NCBI RefSeq assembly: GCF_047159865.1
Contig: NZ_AP038804.1
Coordinates: forward strand, 310,001-374,000
Direction: 5' to 3'
DNA: 64,000 bases
Origin: JAIOSF01 sp047159865
GTDB taxonomy: Bacteria; Campylobacterota; Campylobacteria; Campylobacterales; Arcobacteraceae
Under the pieces are notes generated by a model. It saw nothing but the letters and a program-made list of their open reading frames with translations, searched no databases and was not told the DNA's origin. Made by a program: the position numbers and the translations under genes. This document shows, in pieces, positions 17,787-25,500 of the stretch (positions within the stretch are counted from its first letter, which is position 1; every line of letters begins with the position of its first letter).

Positions 17787-18089
17787 CTACCTTTTAAACT
17801 CTTCTAAAATATCATCATAATACTTATTGAGTGTTACATAAGCAACACCAGTTCTTTTATGTATTTGATACTTTGATACTTTCATATCTTCACTGTAAAG
17901 GCTTTTAATAGTTTCTTTGATAGATTGCTTTACTCTTTGAGTTTTAACAGTTCTTGCCGTTTGAAGTGTATCATTTGGGATTATTTTAAGTATAGTAATA
18001 TTTTCTAACTCTTCATAAATAGATTTACTTCTATTTTTCATTAGTTCTTTTATCTTATAAAATAAATTATCTTCAATATCAATAATCAT
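17787..18089 (-). CDS. Small putative DNA-binding orphan
   Basis: Not recognised. The 100-residue protein has a Lys/Arg-rich middle (TARTVKTQRVKQSIKETIKS) and a C-terminal segment VSKYQIHKRTGVAYVTLNKY (about 72-91) that reads like a helix-turn-helix, with the short turn after a Gly-Val and a basic second helix. It lies in the same orientation as the TerS-like gene, 7 bases upstream, so the two probably form an operon and it may regulate or assist it. There is no signal peptide or membrane segment. Confidence 0.6.
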   Translation of the reverse strand: MIIDIEDNLFYKIKELMKNRSKSIYEELENITILKIIPNDTLQTARTVKTQRVKQSIKETIKSLYSEDMKVSKYQIHKRTGVAYVTLNKYYDDILEEFKR

Positions 18090-18151
18090 AAATAGCCTTT
18101 TTATAGTGTAATTATGATTATATTATACTATGAATTAGCTATTTGATATTG

Positions 18152-18523
18152 TTACTGCTTTGGTGTGAAAAAATCTTTAAAATTAACAAATGCCTTAATA
18201 TTTTTTTTTGTTGGATTAACCAAATTATCAGTTATAAAAACTGCATTTAACTTAACTCTTAGATTGTAAATAATACTTGAACATACAAAAGCATTAGTAT
18301 TATTATATTTGATATAAGTTTCAAATACTATTTTTGAATCTTCTTCTATCTTTTCTGTTTTTATATCAGCATTATATAATAGGCTTCTGTTAGTGTCATT
18401 CATTACTGCAGTATACAAAAATGTACACATACTTTCTGATGATTGTTTCCACATTTTTTCTTTCATTGTATCTGCAAGTGAAAGACTTAAACTTAAAAAA
18501 AGTAGCATTGATATTTTTAACAT
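18152..18523 (-). CDS. Small secreted orphan protein
   Basis: Not recognised. The 123-residue protein starts with a clear signal peptide (MLKISMLLFLSLSLSLADT, cleavage probably after Ala17), so the mature product is periplasmic or secreted. Two cysteines remain in the mature part (in SMCTFLY and FVCSSII) and could form a disulfide. A ribosome site AAGGAAAA precedes ATG. It lies between the orphan at 17787 and the truncated membrane gene at 18541, all in one direction. Confidence 0.65.
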   Translation of the reverse strand: MLKISMLLFLSLSLSLADTMKEKMWKQSSESMCTFLYTAVMNDTNRSLLYNADIKTEKIEEDSKIVFETYIKYNNTNAFVCSSIIYNLRVKLNAVFITDNLVNPTKKNIKAFVNFKDFFTPKQ

Positions 18524-18540
18524 TAGTTTTCCTTTATTTA

Positions 18541-18777
18541 TTATTTTTGATTAGAAACTTCTTTTTTATTAACTTCTTCTGATATTTTTGTAGGATATTT
18601 TACTTCTATAATTGTATTTATAATTGTAAGCACTATAAGGAACCAAAGAATCTTTTTCCAAATAGGTATTTCTTTATTGCTTCCTGCTTTGGCTTTTGTT
18701 TTATAGTTTGGATAATGCTCATTTATAAATGCTTTTACTTTAAATACATCTTCTGTAATATGTCTTTTTGCAATTAC
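18541..18777 (-). pseudogene. Membrane protein gene truncated by IS3 (5' end lost)
   Basis: An open minus-strand frame runs from the IS3 edge to a stop at 18541. It reads about 79 residues with a Lys-rich region, one membrane helix (KKILWFLIVLTIINTIIEV) and a short tail ending NQK. No start codon remains because the frame runs into the IS end at 18777. Before insertion it was probably a small phage-like membrane protein in the same operon as the secreted orphan. Confidence 0.6.
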
Positions 18778-19612
18778 TGATCCGGCTACACTAATTCATA
18801 CTTAGAATTTAAAGAAATTCTGAGCTAAAATAAGAATTAGTGAGGATAAAATGAGAAACAGTAAATACACAAGAGAATTTAAAGATTCAACAGTTCAACT
18901 TGTCATCAATAGTGAACAATCAGTTTTAAAAATAGCTAGTGATTTAGATATAAATCCAAAAACGGTTTATAGCTGGGTACGAGAATACTAGGTGCCCCTT
19001 GAGGGTATAAAATATGTAGGTGATATCATTCACAAAAATAAAACATATATTTAATATATTTTATTTCTGTTCTTATACCAACAAGTGAAGGATGGTTATA
19101 TTTAGCTACTGTTATAGATTTATATTCAAGAAGAATAGTTGGATGGTCAATGATGGATGATAATATGTGCCCTGAAAGAAATGCCCTTGGGGTAAAAGTA
19201 TCATTAGTAAATGATGCATTAAAAATGGCACTAAATACTAGACAACCATCAAAAGGCTTAATCTGGCATACTGATAGAGGAAGTCAATATGCATCTTATG
19301 AGCATAAGGATTTATTGAGAAAACATGGAATAATACAAAGTATGAGTCGGTCTGGTAATTGTTTAGATAATGCAGTTGCTGAAAGTTTTTTTCATACATT
19401 AAAAACAGAATTAACACATCACAAAATATATCATACAAAAGCACAAGCTAATCAAGATATATTTGAATATATAGAAGTTTTTTATAATAGGCAAAGATTA
19501 CATGGTGCAAATTATAATTTATCTCCTGTTGAGTTTGAAAATAAAATGTTACATGTAGAAACGGCTGCTTAGAATTCTATTGCTCTGAGTATGATTTAGG
19601 GTTGACAGATCA
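18778..19612 (+). mobile_element. Degraded IS3-family insertion sequence
   Basis: Terminal inverted repeats can be aligned: left TGATCCGGCTACACTAATTC (from 18778) and the reverse complement of the right end, TGATCTGTCAACCCTAAATC, agree at 15 of 20 positions, and the similarity goes on through CATACTTAGA / CATACTCAGA. The element is about 835 bp against a usual 1.2-1.3 kb, so an internal part of orfB is gone. No clear target duplication is seen (TAC on the left, GTT on the right), which suggests a deletion or rearrangement at insertion. Confidence 0.8.
18851..19572 (+). pseudogene. IS3 transposase remnants (orfA truncated, orfB 5' half missing)
   Basis: orfA starts at 18851 with MRNSKYTREFKDSTVQLV and its helix-turn-helix, but stops at 18991 after 46 residues. 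The orfB N-terminal half is absent. The rve/DDE integrase core survives from about 19005: YVGDI, then an insertion of roughly 40 bases with a stop, then the frame through GWLYLATVIDLYSRRIVGWS, HTDRGSQY, and AESFFHTLKTE. A second small insertion sits after MMDDNM. The DDE residues are still recognisable but the frame is broken, so it should be inactive. Confidence 0.85.
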
Positions 19613-19722
19613 GTTTACAAAAAGAAAAAGAGATAGAACACGGTTTAGAGAATGAACAAGATTTAGCTAAGAAAGTAGAAGAGCTTACTAAACGAATGGA
19701 TATTATTGAAAAGGTTAAGTAA
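19613..19722 (+). pseudogene. C-terminal fragment of a coiled-coil protein gene
   Basis: Immediately right of the IS3, an open frame reads LQKEKEIEHGLENEQDLAKK and continues to VEELTKRMDIIEKVK before a stop whose last base is the A of the next gene's ATG (TAATG). It is heptad-rich, so it was probably the end of a phage- or plasmid-type coiled-coil protein. Its 5' part is missing, and the left flank of the IS carries a different gene on the opposite strand. Confidence 0.55.
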
Positions 19723-20219
19723 TGATTCAAATTGAAGATATTTTAAAAAACATCCCAATATCAAATGAAATGATAGCATTGGTTTTATTTGCATTAATAT
19801 TATCTTTGATATTTAAAAAACTTAAGAAATCAAGAATGTCACAAGATGAAAAAAATAAAAAAGGTGCAAAATATGAAATATATGTATCAAATCACTATAA
19901 AAATAAAGATTATACTTTAGATGAAAGAGGTGGTTTTGATGATGGAGGAATTGATTTAATTGCATATAAAAATAATCAGGTTCTTCTTATTCAATGTAAA
20001 AATTGGAATACTGAGAATTCTTTTAAAATTACAGAAAAAGATATAAGAGAATTTTATGGAGCTTGTCATTTTTATGTAGATGAAAACAATATACAAGATA
20101 AAGAAATAATATGTATTTATGTTATACCTGATAAAACTCTTTTAGCAAATAATACAATCAAATTATTTAAAAAACATTATTTAAAATGTAGATATGAGAT
20201 AATTAACTATAATAAATAA
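19722..20219 (+). CDS. Membrane-anchored Mrr-type (PD-(D/E)xK) nuclease
   Basis: A 165-residue protein with one N-terminal helix (about residues 17-33) and a cytoplasmic restriction-endonuclease-like domain. The core is visible: KKGAKYEIYVSNHY (about 46-59), then GGFDDGGIDLIAY with the catalytic Asp, and LLIQCKNW with Q-x-K. This order (E, D, QxK) is the Mrr_cat signature. The TM plus Mrr arrangement is common in mobile DNA and defence islands; whether it cuts invading DNA or the element's own is unknown. It is coupled to the coiled-coil fragment upstream and followed by a terminator. Confidence 0.75.
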   Translation: MIQIEDILKNIPISNEMIALVLFALILSLIFKKLKKSRMSQDEKNKKGAKYEIYVSNHYKNKDYTLDERGGFDDGGIDLIAYKNNQVLLIQCKNWNTENSFKITEKDIREFYGACHFYVDENNIQDKEIICIYVIPDKTLLANNTIKLFKKHYLKCRYEIINYNK

Positions 20220-20222
20220 TGA

Positions 20223-20248
20223 CAGGGGAGTGATTAATTCCCCCTTTT
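20223..20248 (+). terminator. Terminator after the Mrr-type nuclease gene
   Basis: GGGGAG TGATTAA TTCCCC with a following T-rich CTTTTATT, starting 6 bases after the nuclease stop. Read on the minus strand the same hairpin lies just after the stop of the tiny peptide at 20250, so it may serve both. Confidence 0.75.
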
Positions 20249-20249
20249 A

Positions 20250-20312
20250 TTAATATATCTTAATCGCAAAGACTAAGAATATTAAAAGTAACATCATTAT
20301 TTTGTTAAACAC
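20250..20312 (-). CDS. Tiny hydrophobic peptide of island 1 (20 aa, GTG start)
   Basis: Minus-strand ORF of 20 codons: MFNKIMMLLLIFLVFAIKIY. Layout is one basic residue near the N-terminus (Lys4), a hydrophobic core of about 13 residues, and a basic-aromatic tail ending in Tyr, which resembles Ibs-type toxins by shape only. The GTG start is preceded by AAAGGG with 6-base spacing. That SD overlaps a three-codon reading frame, ATG AAA GGG TAA, which has its own GGGAG site. The start codon lies inside 20309-20318, which is complementary to 20437-20446 at the transcript 5' end. See the leader feature. Confidence 0.5.
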   Translation of the reverse strand: MFNKIMMLLLIFLVFAIKIY

Positions 20313-20453
20313 GGTTTACCCTTTCATAAGGCACTCCCAACCCAACACTTCCCACATACCTAAAAGGCAAAAAAAAAGGTAAGGTTTTACCCCTACCTAA
20401 TCAGTGTCTTACTAGTAGGTAATCACTCCTACAAGTTAAACCGTGTATAACAA
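20313..20453 (-). promoter_or_regulatory. Structured leader with intrinsic attenuator upstream of the island 1 peptide
   Basis: Reading on the minus strand, the 5' part holds ACACGGTTTA (20446 to 20437), complementary over 10 bases to TAAACCGTGT at the peptide start (20318 to 20309). Between them is a 7-bp terminator stem GGTAGGG / CCTTACC (20397-20391 with 20384-20378) followed directly by nine T (20377-20369). The stem has a G-U pair on the minus strand that would be an A-C mismatch on the plus strand, so selection appears to act on the minus transcript. A second hairpin GTAGG / CCTAC lies near 20414-20431. Confidence 0.6.
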
Positions 20454-20459
20454 TATAAA

Positions 20460-20488
20460 ATTATAATATAATATTTTTATAATGTCAA
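20460..20488 (-). promoter_or_regulatory. Consensus sigma-70 promoter of the island 1 peptide unit
   Basis: TTGACA (20488-20483), 17-base spacer, TATAAT (20465-20460), reading leftward away from the attachment repeat at 20602. Both hexamers are perfect. The predicted start is near 20453, just before the complementary 5' segment of the leader. Confidence 0.75.
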
Positions 20489-20601
20489 GAGATATTATAA
20501 GCTTTGTACAACTGTACAAGAAATATAGTTATTTGTAGGTTATTAGCTAATAATTTATTTATTAAACCCTTTAGTTAAGGGATAACTATATTTTTAAAAA
20601 G

Positions 20602-20630
20602 AGTTCGAATCTCTCCTCGTCCGCCACTTA
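20602..20630 (+). repeat. Attachment repeat between islands 1 and 2
   Basis: A 29-bp perfect copy of the tRNA-Ser 3' end plus flank (tRNA copy at 17089-17117): T arm, acceptor 3' strand, GCCA and CT. Just before it, at about 20560-20585, lies the inverted repeat CCCTTTAGTTAAGGG. A similar CCCCTTAATTAAAGGG lies before the third att copy, so the two islands share right-end architecture. Confidence 0.92.
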
Positions 20631-20689
20631 ATCAACAAACCCCCTATTTATCGTATTTAAATAAAATAAATAATTCAGACAATATCACT

Positions 20690-20729
20690 TGTCCAACAAA
20701 ATGTCCAACTTTCAAAAGAAGTGTCCAAC
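20690..20729 (+). repeat. TGTCCAAC repeats at the left end of island 2
   Basis: Three perfect copies of TGTCCAAC at 20690-20697, 20702-20709 and 20722-20729, 60-100 bases inside the left att repeat and upstream of the integrase gene. Two more lie near the right end (25396-25403 and 25407-25414). Number and place fit arm-type binding sites of the integrase. Confidence 0.65.
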
Positions 20730-20851
20730 ATAAATACTTATATAAAAGAAAGAATAACTACTACTTTTCTAAAAGAATAAACAATATACCTTTTAAAATT
20801 TCTTTACATAGTAATAACCTAAATTATTGTATTATCCTAAGAAATAAAATA

Positions 20852-22177
20852 TTGGAAAGTTTAGAATTGAATACAGAAAATAAAAATGTTCTTGATATGG
20901 TTATTAAGAATCTTAAAAAAGAAAGAAAAATTGTAGATAACTATAATACTGATTTGTCAAATAGTGAAGAATTTAGAAAAGAAAAAGAAAAAATTAATTC
21001 TACTCCTGATATAAATGAAAGAAAAGAATTAAGACAAAAACAAAAAACTCCTAAATTTTACTCAGAAGAAAATGACCCAATTGTAAAATTAGAAAAACTA
21101 TCTAATAAAAAAGATAATATTGAAGACCACTTTGAACAATTAGAACAAAAACTATTAAGTAAAATCAATACACCTAATGAAACTATACAAAAAACACCAC
21201 AAATAGAACCTATTAAAAAATCTTCTGATATATTTATCAATTTAGATAAATACTATAATAATTATATAGAACATAGAAAGAATTTTAATAAAATATCTGA
21301 TAGTTCAATCAAAGGTTATAATGCATCTATGAAATATTTAAAATATTTTATAAATGAAAATACTATTTTTGATTTTAGATTCTTTAAAGATATTCAAAAG
21401 AAACTCCAAACACTCCCTAAAAACTTCTTTAAATACCCTAAATACTACCAAAAGACATATGAAGACCTATTATTACTAAAAGAAAAAGAAAACTATGAAA
21501 CACTTAATACTAAAACAATAAATAATCATATCAACTCATATAGTTTATTTTTTAAATATCTAAAATATGAGGAAATTGTTGAAGACAACCCTCTAAATGA
21601 TATTATTCCACTCAATGAAATAAAAGGAACTGTTAAAGAAGAATATTCTGACAATGAACTAAAACTAATATTTAATAGTGATATGGAAAAACCTTATCTA
21701 AATATGTGTAGAATTGCATTATATTGTGGATTAAGAATTGAGGAAGTATTATCTATTAAAAAAGATAATATTAAAGAAAATTTGATTCATATTGATTTAG
21801 AAGACACTTCAACAAAAAACCATCAAAGAATAATTCCAATTCATAAAAATATTATTGATACAATTGAAGACCAAATAAAGACAAATAAAGGTGTATTTTT
21901 GTTTTTCAATGGAAATGGTGGGAATGAAGTTAAAAACGTAGGAAAAAGACTTAATAGACGAATACAAGACGTAGTATCAAGTAAAATAAAAACCTATCAT
22001 AGTTTTAGAAAGAATTTTAGTCAAGAAATTGAATTGGAAACAAATTCGGAAGAAAAAACAAAAACATATTTAATGGGTCATTCAAATAATAGTGTAACAC
22101 ATAATATTTACAATAGAGGAAAATTCAATATAAATAAATTAGTTGATTGTATAGACCAGATAACTTTTGAATACTAA
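20852..22177 (+). CDS. Tyrosine recombinase / integrase of island 2
   Basis: A 441-residue site-specific recombinase. A long charged N-terminal region (about 1-145) precedes a SAM-like core-binding domain and the catalytic domain. Catalytic residues are visible: Arg in ALYCGLRIEEVLSI (about 287-300), a Lys in the beta-hairpin STKNHQR, His-x-x-Arg in TYHSFRKN, and GH plus the nucleophile Tyr in MGHSNNSVTHNIYNRG near the C-terminus. The reading starts at TTG 20852 with a weak ribosome site, so the true start may lie further in. It is placed next to attL, as is usual for islands. Confidence 0.9.
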   Translation: MESLELNTENKNVLDMVIKNLKKERKIVDNYNTDLSNSEEFRKEKEKINSTPDINERKELRQKQKTPKFYSEENDPIVKLEKLSNKKDNIEDHFEQLEQKLLSKINTPNETIQKTPQIEPIKKSSDIFINLDKYYNNYIEHRKNFNKISDSSIKGYNASMKYLKYFINENTIFDFRFFKDIQKKLQTLPKNFFKYPKYYQKTYEDLLLLKEKENYETLNTKTINNHINSYSLFFKYLKYEEIVEDNPLNDIIPLNEIKGTVKEEYSDNELKLIFNSDMEKPYLNMCRIALYCGLRIEEVLSIKKDNIKENLIHIDLEDTSTKNHQRIIPIHKNIIDTIEDQIKTNKGVFLFFNGNGGNEVKNVGKRLNRRIQDVVSSKIKTYHSFRKNFSQEIELETNSEEKTKTYLMGHSNNSVTHNIYNRGKFNINKLVDCIDQITFEY

Positions 22178-22591
22178 AATCTATGTACAATTGATATAGG
22201 ATAGATTTTTTAATAATTCTATCTCATACCATTTACTGATAGATTTTTATAAATTACTGATTATTTTAATAAAAAAACTGTTCCCTATATCAATATGACT
22301 GTAATTTAAAAAGTCTTATATATGCTAAATAATGACTTATTTATCTTTTTACTGTGAAACTGTCTAATGTTTTTAGTTTTTCCCCTTAATGGTCTTTTAA
22401 ATGGTTATTTATAATATTAATTAGTTTTATTTTTCCCTCCCCCACAGCGTCACTAGTATATAAATTGTCATTTTTTATGGTTACATTTTTTTCTTAGAAA
22501 AAAAATACAAGAACTTTTACAAAGTTCTGTAAGAGAAGGAGAGAACAAAAAAACAAAATCGAACCCACCCCATAACTTACTTTTTTTATGA

Positions 22592-22855
22592 ACGGTAATT
22601 TTAAAATAGTAATTCACTTTTTGAAAATTAGAATCTTACTTTTTTGAAAACTATTTTTTCAAACCCTTGAAAAATACTTATGAAAACCCTTTGAAAAATA
22701 TTTTTCTTCAAAACCGTTAGGTTTTGTAGAAAATACTTTTTGCAAAGACTAGTGTTTTCAGAATACTTTTTTCAAGATAGTGTTTGAACAATACTTTGTT
22801 TTCAAAATAATATTCGTTATATTTTCAAAATTAATTACGGTAATTTTAAAATAGT
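22592..22855 (+). repeat. Direct-repeat pair enclosing iteron-like motifs
   Basis: ACGGTAATTTTAAAATAGT is repeated exactly at 22592-22610 and 22837-22855. The 226 bases between contain six or more TTGAAAA / TTTTCAA words and four AATACTTT words, with 15-40 base spacing. Such clusters can be initiator-binding sites. Confidence 0.6.
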
Positions 22856-22876
22856 GATTAAAAATAAGTAAAGTTT

Positions 22877-22895
22877 AGGGAAACGAAGTTTCCCT
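22877..22895. other. GAA-loop mini-hairpin in the candidate origin
   Basis: AGGGAAAC GAA GTTTCCCT is an 8-bp perfect stem with a C-GAA-G triloop, a loop type known to be unusually stable in single-stranded DNA. No T-run follows, so it is not a normal terminator. It could present a nick site or single-strand origin. Confidence 0.5.
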
Positions 22896-23259
22896 CTTGT
22901 ACAACTTTACATCAATGAGCATCATCCAACCCCATCCCCCATACCTACTACAAGAACAAAAATCAATTTAATAAAAATATCTCTCATATCAATCTCACAT
23001 AGATAAATAAAAATCAATATATAAGTGATATAGGGAACATATTTAGATAATTAATAAAAGGGTCTATTTTTAACTCATTCTCTTAAAATGATAAATATAT
23101 CAAGATAAAAAAGTATTTATAGTAATTTCAACTAAAAACACCTATTTAGGGAATAAATACTCATTTACTCATAAATATAAAAAATGAATACAAAATATAG
23201 ATTCAAATATAAAATTGATTTTTTAAATAAAAAAGAATTAAAAACTTTATAATGTAAAT

Positions 23260-24936
23260 ATGAAAACACAAGAAAAACGAATAATTGAGAACACTTTTAC
23301 AAATACTACTGATATTGATAATAAGATAGAAAACCTTATATTGTCTAATGAAAATCAATGTATAACTACTCCTACAATTGAAAATGAAAAAAATGTAAAA
23401 CCTAACACTCTTATAAAATTATTTGATAAAAAAATTGAAGAAAATTATAAAAATAAATCTCAAAAGCTATTAAAATATAAAATTTACAATTTATCAAAAT
23501 TCAAAAATACAAAAACAAATGAGGTTTTTAATTCTGTTCATAAATATAAAGATCTATTTTGTTGGATTCCTGAATTTACTAAGAATGATAAACTTTCAAA
23601 ACAACAAAAACAAAACAAAATGAAAGGATATAAACTTAATTCTAATGATTTAACCATTACAGGTGATAAAGGTCATTATTTGAAAGGTTTAGACAATATT
23701 AGAAGAAATAAAAATCATTCTAGGGTTAAATATACGGAATATAAAAACAATAAAGTTGATGAGGATGGTATTAAATTGAGAAAACCTTTTTTTCTAACAT
23801 TTACAAACAATACACAACACCATTTTTTAAAAAAAGATTATGATAATAATGGTAAATATATTCACAATCCAAAATGTGGAAATAGAAATTTCGAGGACAC
23901 AATTAGAGAAAGTTTAGAAAATCAAGTGAAGATTTGGAAATACTTTTTTAAAAATTTAAAAACACAATTGAAAAGAAATGGTTTAAATGAAAAGGTTGAT
24001 TTTGTACGTGTATTTGAACAAACAACGGGACATTCTAATTTACATAGTCATATACTAGTATGGTGTGATAATGATGAAGAAAGTATCAAAGTTCTTAATA
24101 AGTCTTTTTTACAAACTGTAAAGAAATTTAAATTATATAAATGTGAATGTAAACCAGTTGAGGACAATGTTGAAGATTTAAACAAAAGAAATAAAAAATC
24201 TAGAAAAACAAGACATAAAACTTATAAAAAAGTAAATAGTCCAACTTCTTATATTACAAAATATATGTCAAAAGGGAATATTTCTTATTATGAAAAATAT
24301 TTTTCTGATTTTAGATTCTTCTCGTGTTCTGGGTTTGAAAATACAACACAAAAGAAAATAGATGCACTTTATACTCACTTATCAAAATATGAACCTAAAC
24401 TAATGGAAAGGTTTAAAAAATCTAAACTTCCCCTATATCTATCACTAGAAATGTATCTGGAAAAAAATATCACATTCTCATATAATGAAACTATAACTAA
24501 CTCAGTGGATTTTTCTAAAATTAAAAAAGATAGTAATGAATTGAAAGAATTAAAACTAGAAAATTGGGAAACAATGGAAATACTAGAAAAAGAAAAAAAC
24601 CCTATAAATTACTTAGAAAAACTATCAAAAACTAACATAGATAAAGAATTAATAAAAAAAGTTAATGATTTATATAATTCAATATCATTTTTCAATGTTA
24701 AAGATAATGATATTATCGAACAATTAACAATCAAACTAAAAGAAAATCTAATCTTTAATGAATTTGATATTATAAATCATATACAGGACAATATAGAAGA
24801 TTATAAGAAATTAAGTCGAAACTATACTATTAAGTCTATATATGATAGAAAAACTAATATTAAGACTACAAAAGACTATGAATTATTAGAACCTCTATGT
24901 AATGACGAAATTATGAAAGAATTATGGGGAGTATAG
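23260..24936 (+). CDS. HUH-family rolling-circle replication initiator
   Basis: A 558-residue Rep-like protein. The HUH endonuclease motifs are in order: motif 1 FFLTFTNN (177-184), motif 2 GHSNLHSHILVW with metal-binding His262 and His264, and motif 3 YITKYMSKG with Tyr331 (or Tyr335) as nucleophile and Lys334. The spacing and the single YxxKY motif suit initiators of small phages and plasmids. Long Lys/Asn-rich N- and C-terminal regions are not recognised, and no helicase domain is seen, so the host helicase would be needed. It nicks double-strand origin DNA; the region upstream (22.2-23.2 kb) is the likely target. Confidence 0.78.
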   Translation: MKTQEKRIIENTFTNTTDIDNKIENLILSNENQCITTPTIENEKNVKPNTLIKLFDKKIEENYKNKSQKLLKYKIYNLSKFKNTKTNEVFNSVHKYKDLFCWIPEFTKNDKLSKQQKQNKMKGYKLNSNDLTITGDKGHYLKGLDNIRRNKNHSRVKYTEYKNNKVDEDGIKLRKPFFLTFTNNTQHHFLKKDYDNNGKYIHNPKCGNRNFEDTIRESLENQVKIWKYFFKNLKTQLKRNGLNEKVDFVRVFEQTTGHSNLHSHILVWCDNDEESIKVLNKSFLQTVKKFKLYKCECKPVEDNVEDLNKRNKKSRKTRHKTYKKVNSPTSYITKYMSKGNISYYEKYFSDFRFFSCSGFENTTQKKIDALYTHLSKYEPKLMERFKKSKLPLYLSLEMYLEKNITFSYNETITNSVDFSKIKKDSNELKELKLENWETMEILEKEKNPINYLEKLSKTNIDKELIKKVNDLYNSISFFNVKDNDIIEQLTIKLKENLIFNEFDIINHIQDNIEDYKKLSRNYTIKSIYDRKTNIKTTKDYELLEPLCNDEIMKELWGV

Positions 24937-24947
24937 ATAGGTCTAAT

Positions 24948-25000
24948 TGTTAAATAAACCTTTACCCTCTCTACCACTACATAGAAAGGGTTTTAGTAAA
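24948..25000. terminator. Bidirectional terminator-like hairpin after rep
   Basis: AACCTTTAC and CCCTCTCT on one side can pair with AGAAAGGG and GTAAAGGT on the other (within 24957-25000), forming an interrupted long stem. It separates the convergent rep gene and the minus-strand tiny peptide. Confidence 0.5.
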
Positions 25001-25022
25001 GGTATAGACGATGTGATGGTGT

Positions 25023-25106
25023 CTATTTTTTTAAACTGTTGAACATTGCTTTTATCTCTTCTTTAAAGAAGATTAGAGCTGTTGCGACGATAGGAAAAAA
25101 TTCCAT
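25023..25106 (-). CDS. Small amphipathic peptide of island 2 (27 aa)
   Basis: Minus-strand ORF of 27 codons beginning MEFFPIVATALIFFKEEIK and ending FNSLKK. An N-terminal hydrophobic stretch (residues 3-14) is followed by a charged amphipathic helix. It is preceded by a very strong ribosome site, GGAGGT with 5-base spacing to ATG, which argues that it is translated. That site is fully inside a long inverted repeat (25112-25127 with 25202-25217) that would hide it. Size and control resemble type I toxins, but there is no sequence match I recognise. Confidence 0.55.
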   Translation of the reverse strand: MEFFPIVATALIFFKEEIKAMFNSLKK

Positions 25107-25230
25107 TACGCACCTCCGTGTAGGTTGATATCCCCCTGAACCCTATTAATTTACACCAAAAAAAAAGGTCTAAGTAAAATATACTTAAACCCTTAATTTA
25201 CCAACCTACTTGGAGGTATTCAACATACCA
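25107..25230 (-). promoter_or_regulatory. Structured leader with attenuator and SD-sequestering stem (island 2)
   Basis: Minus strand, 5' to 3': an extended -10-like TGGTATGTT (25230-25222); ACCTCCAAGTAGGTTG (25217-25202), which pairs with CAACCTACACGGAGGT (25127-25112) at 14 of 16 positions and covers the GGAGGT ribosome site; and a 10-bp terminator stem GGTTTAAGTA / TACTTAGACC (25191-25182 with 25176-25167) followed by nine T (25166-25158). The stem has a G-U pair on the minus strand and a C-A mismatch on the plus strand, so the minus transcript is the structured one. The promoter is weakly supported. Confidence 0.6.
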
Positions 25231-25395
25231 TTTTTAAGTTTAATCCATCACAATTAAACTACGCACTAGCTAAGACAGTCTTTTTACGTAAAGATATATT
25301 GACATATAAAAACTTAATATTATATTAATATTATAATAGTTAAACAAGTATAATATTTACAAAATTAATAAACTAAGGTAGTCTATCCTATAATA

Positions 25396-25414
25396 TGTCC
25401 AACAAGTGTCCAAC
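25396..25414 (+). repeat. TGTCCAAC repeats at the right end of island 2
   Basis: Two perfect copies of TGTCCAAC (25396-25403 and 25407-25414), about 90-105 bases before the right att repeat and in the same orientation as the three left-end copies. They are candidate integrase arm sites. Confidence 0.62.
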
Positions 25415-25500
25415 TTAATGGACTCAATAAAAAGGTACAACAATGTCAATAAACCCCTTAATTAAAGGGTTTAATGGTTATGTAGGAACTTGGAACGGTA

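Larger units (their letters stand above)
17116..20630. mobile_element. Integrated island 1 at tRNA-Ser (about 3.5 kb)
   Basis: Bounded by the tRNA 3' end and a 29-bp perfect repeat of it (17089-17117 and 20602-20630). It carries a TerS-like gene, two small orphans, a truncated membrane gene, a decayed IS3, an Mrr-like nuclease and a tiny-peptide module next to the right repeat. It has no integrase; it may use the integrase of island 2 or have lost its own when the IS3 arrived. Left genes read leftward and right genes rightward, so the lost centre was probably divergent. Confidence 0.85.
22178..23259. other. Noncoding, repeat-rich region of island 2: candidate replication origin
   Basis: No convincing gene in 1.08 kb. 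It holds a 14-bp perfect inverted repeat TGTTCCCTATATCA / TGATATAGGGAACA (22279-22292 and 23026-23039). A 19-bp perfect direct repeat ACGGTAATTTTAAAATAGT lies at 22592-22610 and 22837-22855. Between those copies are many short TTGAAAA- and AATACTTT-type motifs in both orientations, and just after them a hairpin AGGGAAAC-GAA-GTTTCCCT (22877-22895). Lying between the integrase and the HUH initiator, it is the natural place for a rolling-circle origin. Confidence 0.6.

Noticed and set aside
19722..20219. Stand-alone type IV restriction enzyme as a host defence gene
   Set aside because: The fold fits, but the TM anchor and its place inside a mobile island leave the role open; I kept only the fold-level call.
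20690..20729. CRISPR array
   Set aside because: The repeated unit is only 8 bp (TGTCCAAC) with irregular 4-12 base gaps and no cas genes; the pattern fits protein-binding sites.
22592..22855. CRISPR-like spacing of the 19-bp repeat
   Set aside because: Only two copies, 245 bases apart, and the interior is made of shared short words rather than unique spacers.
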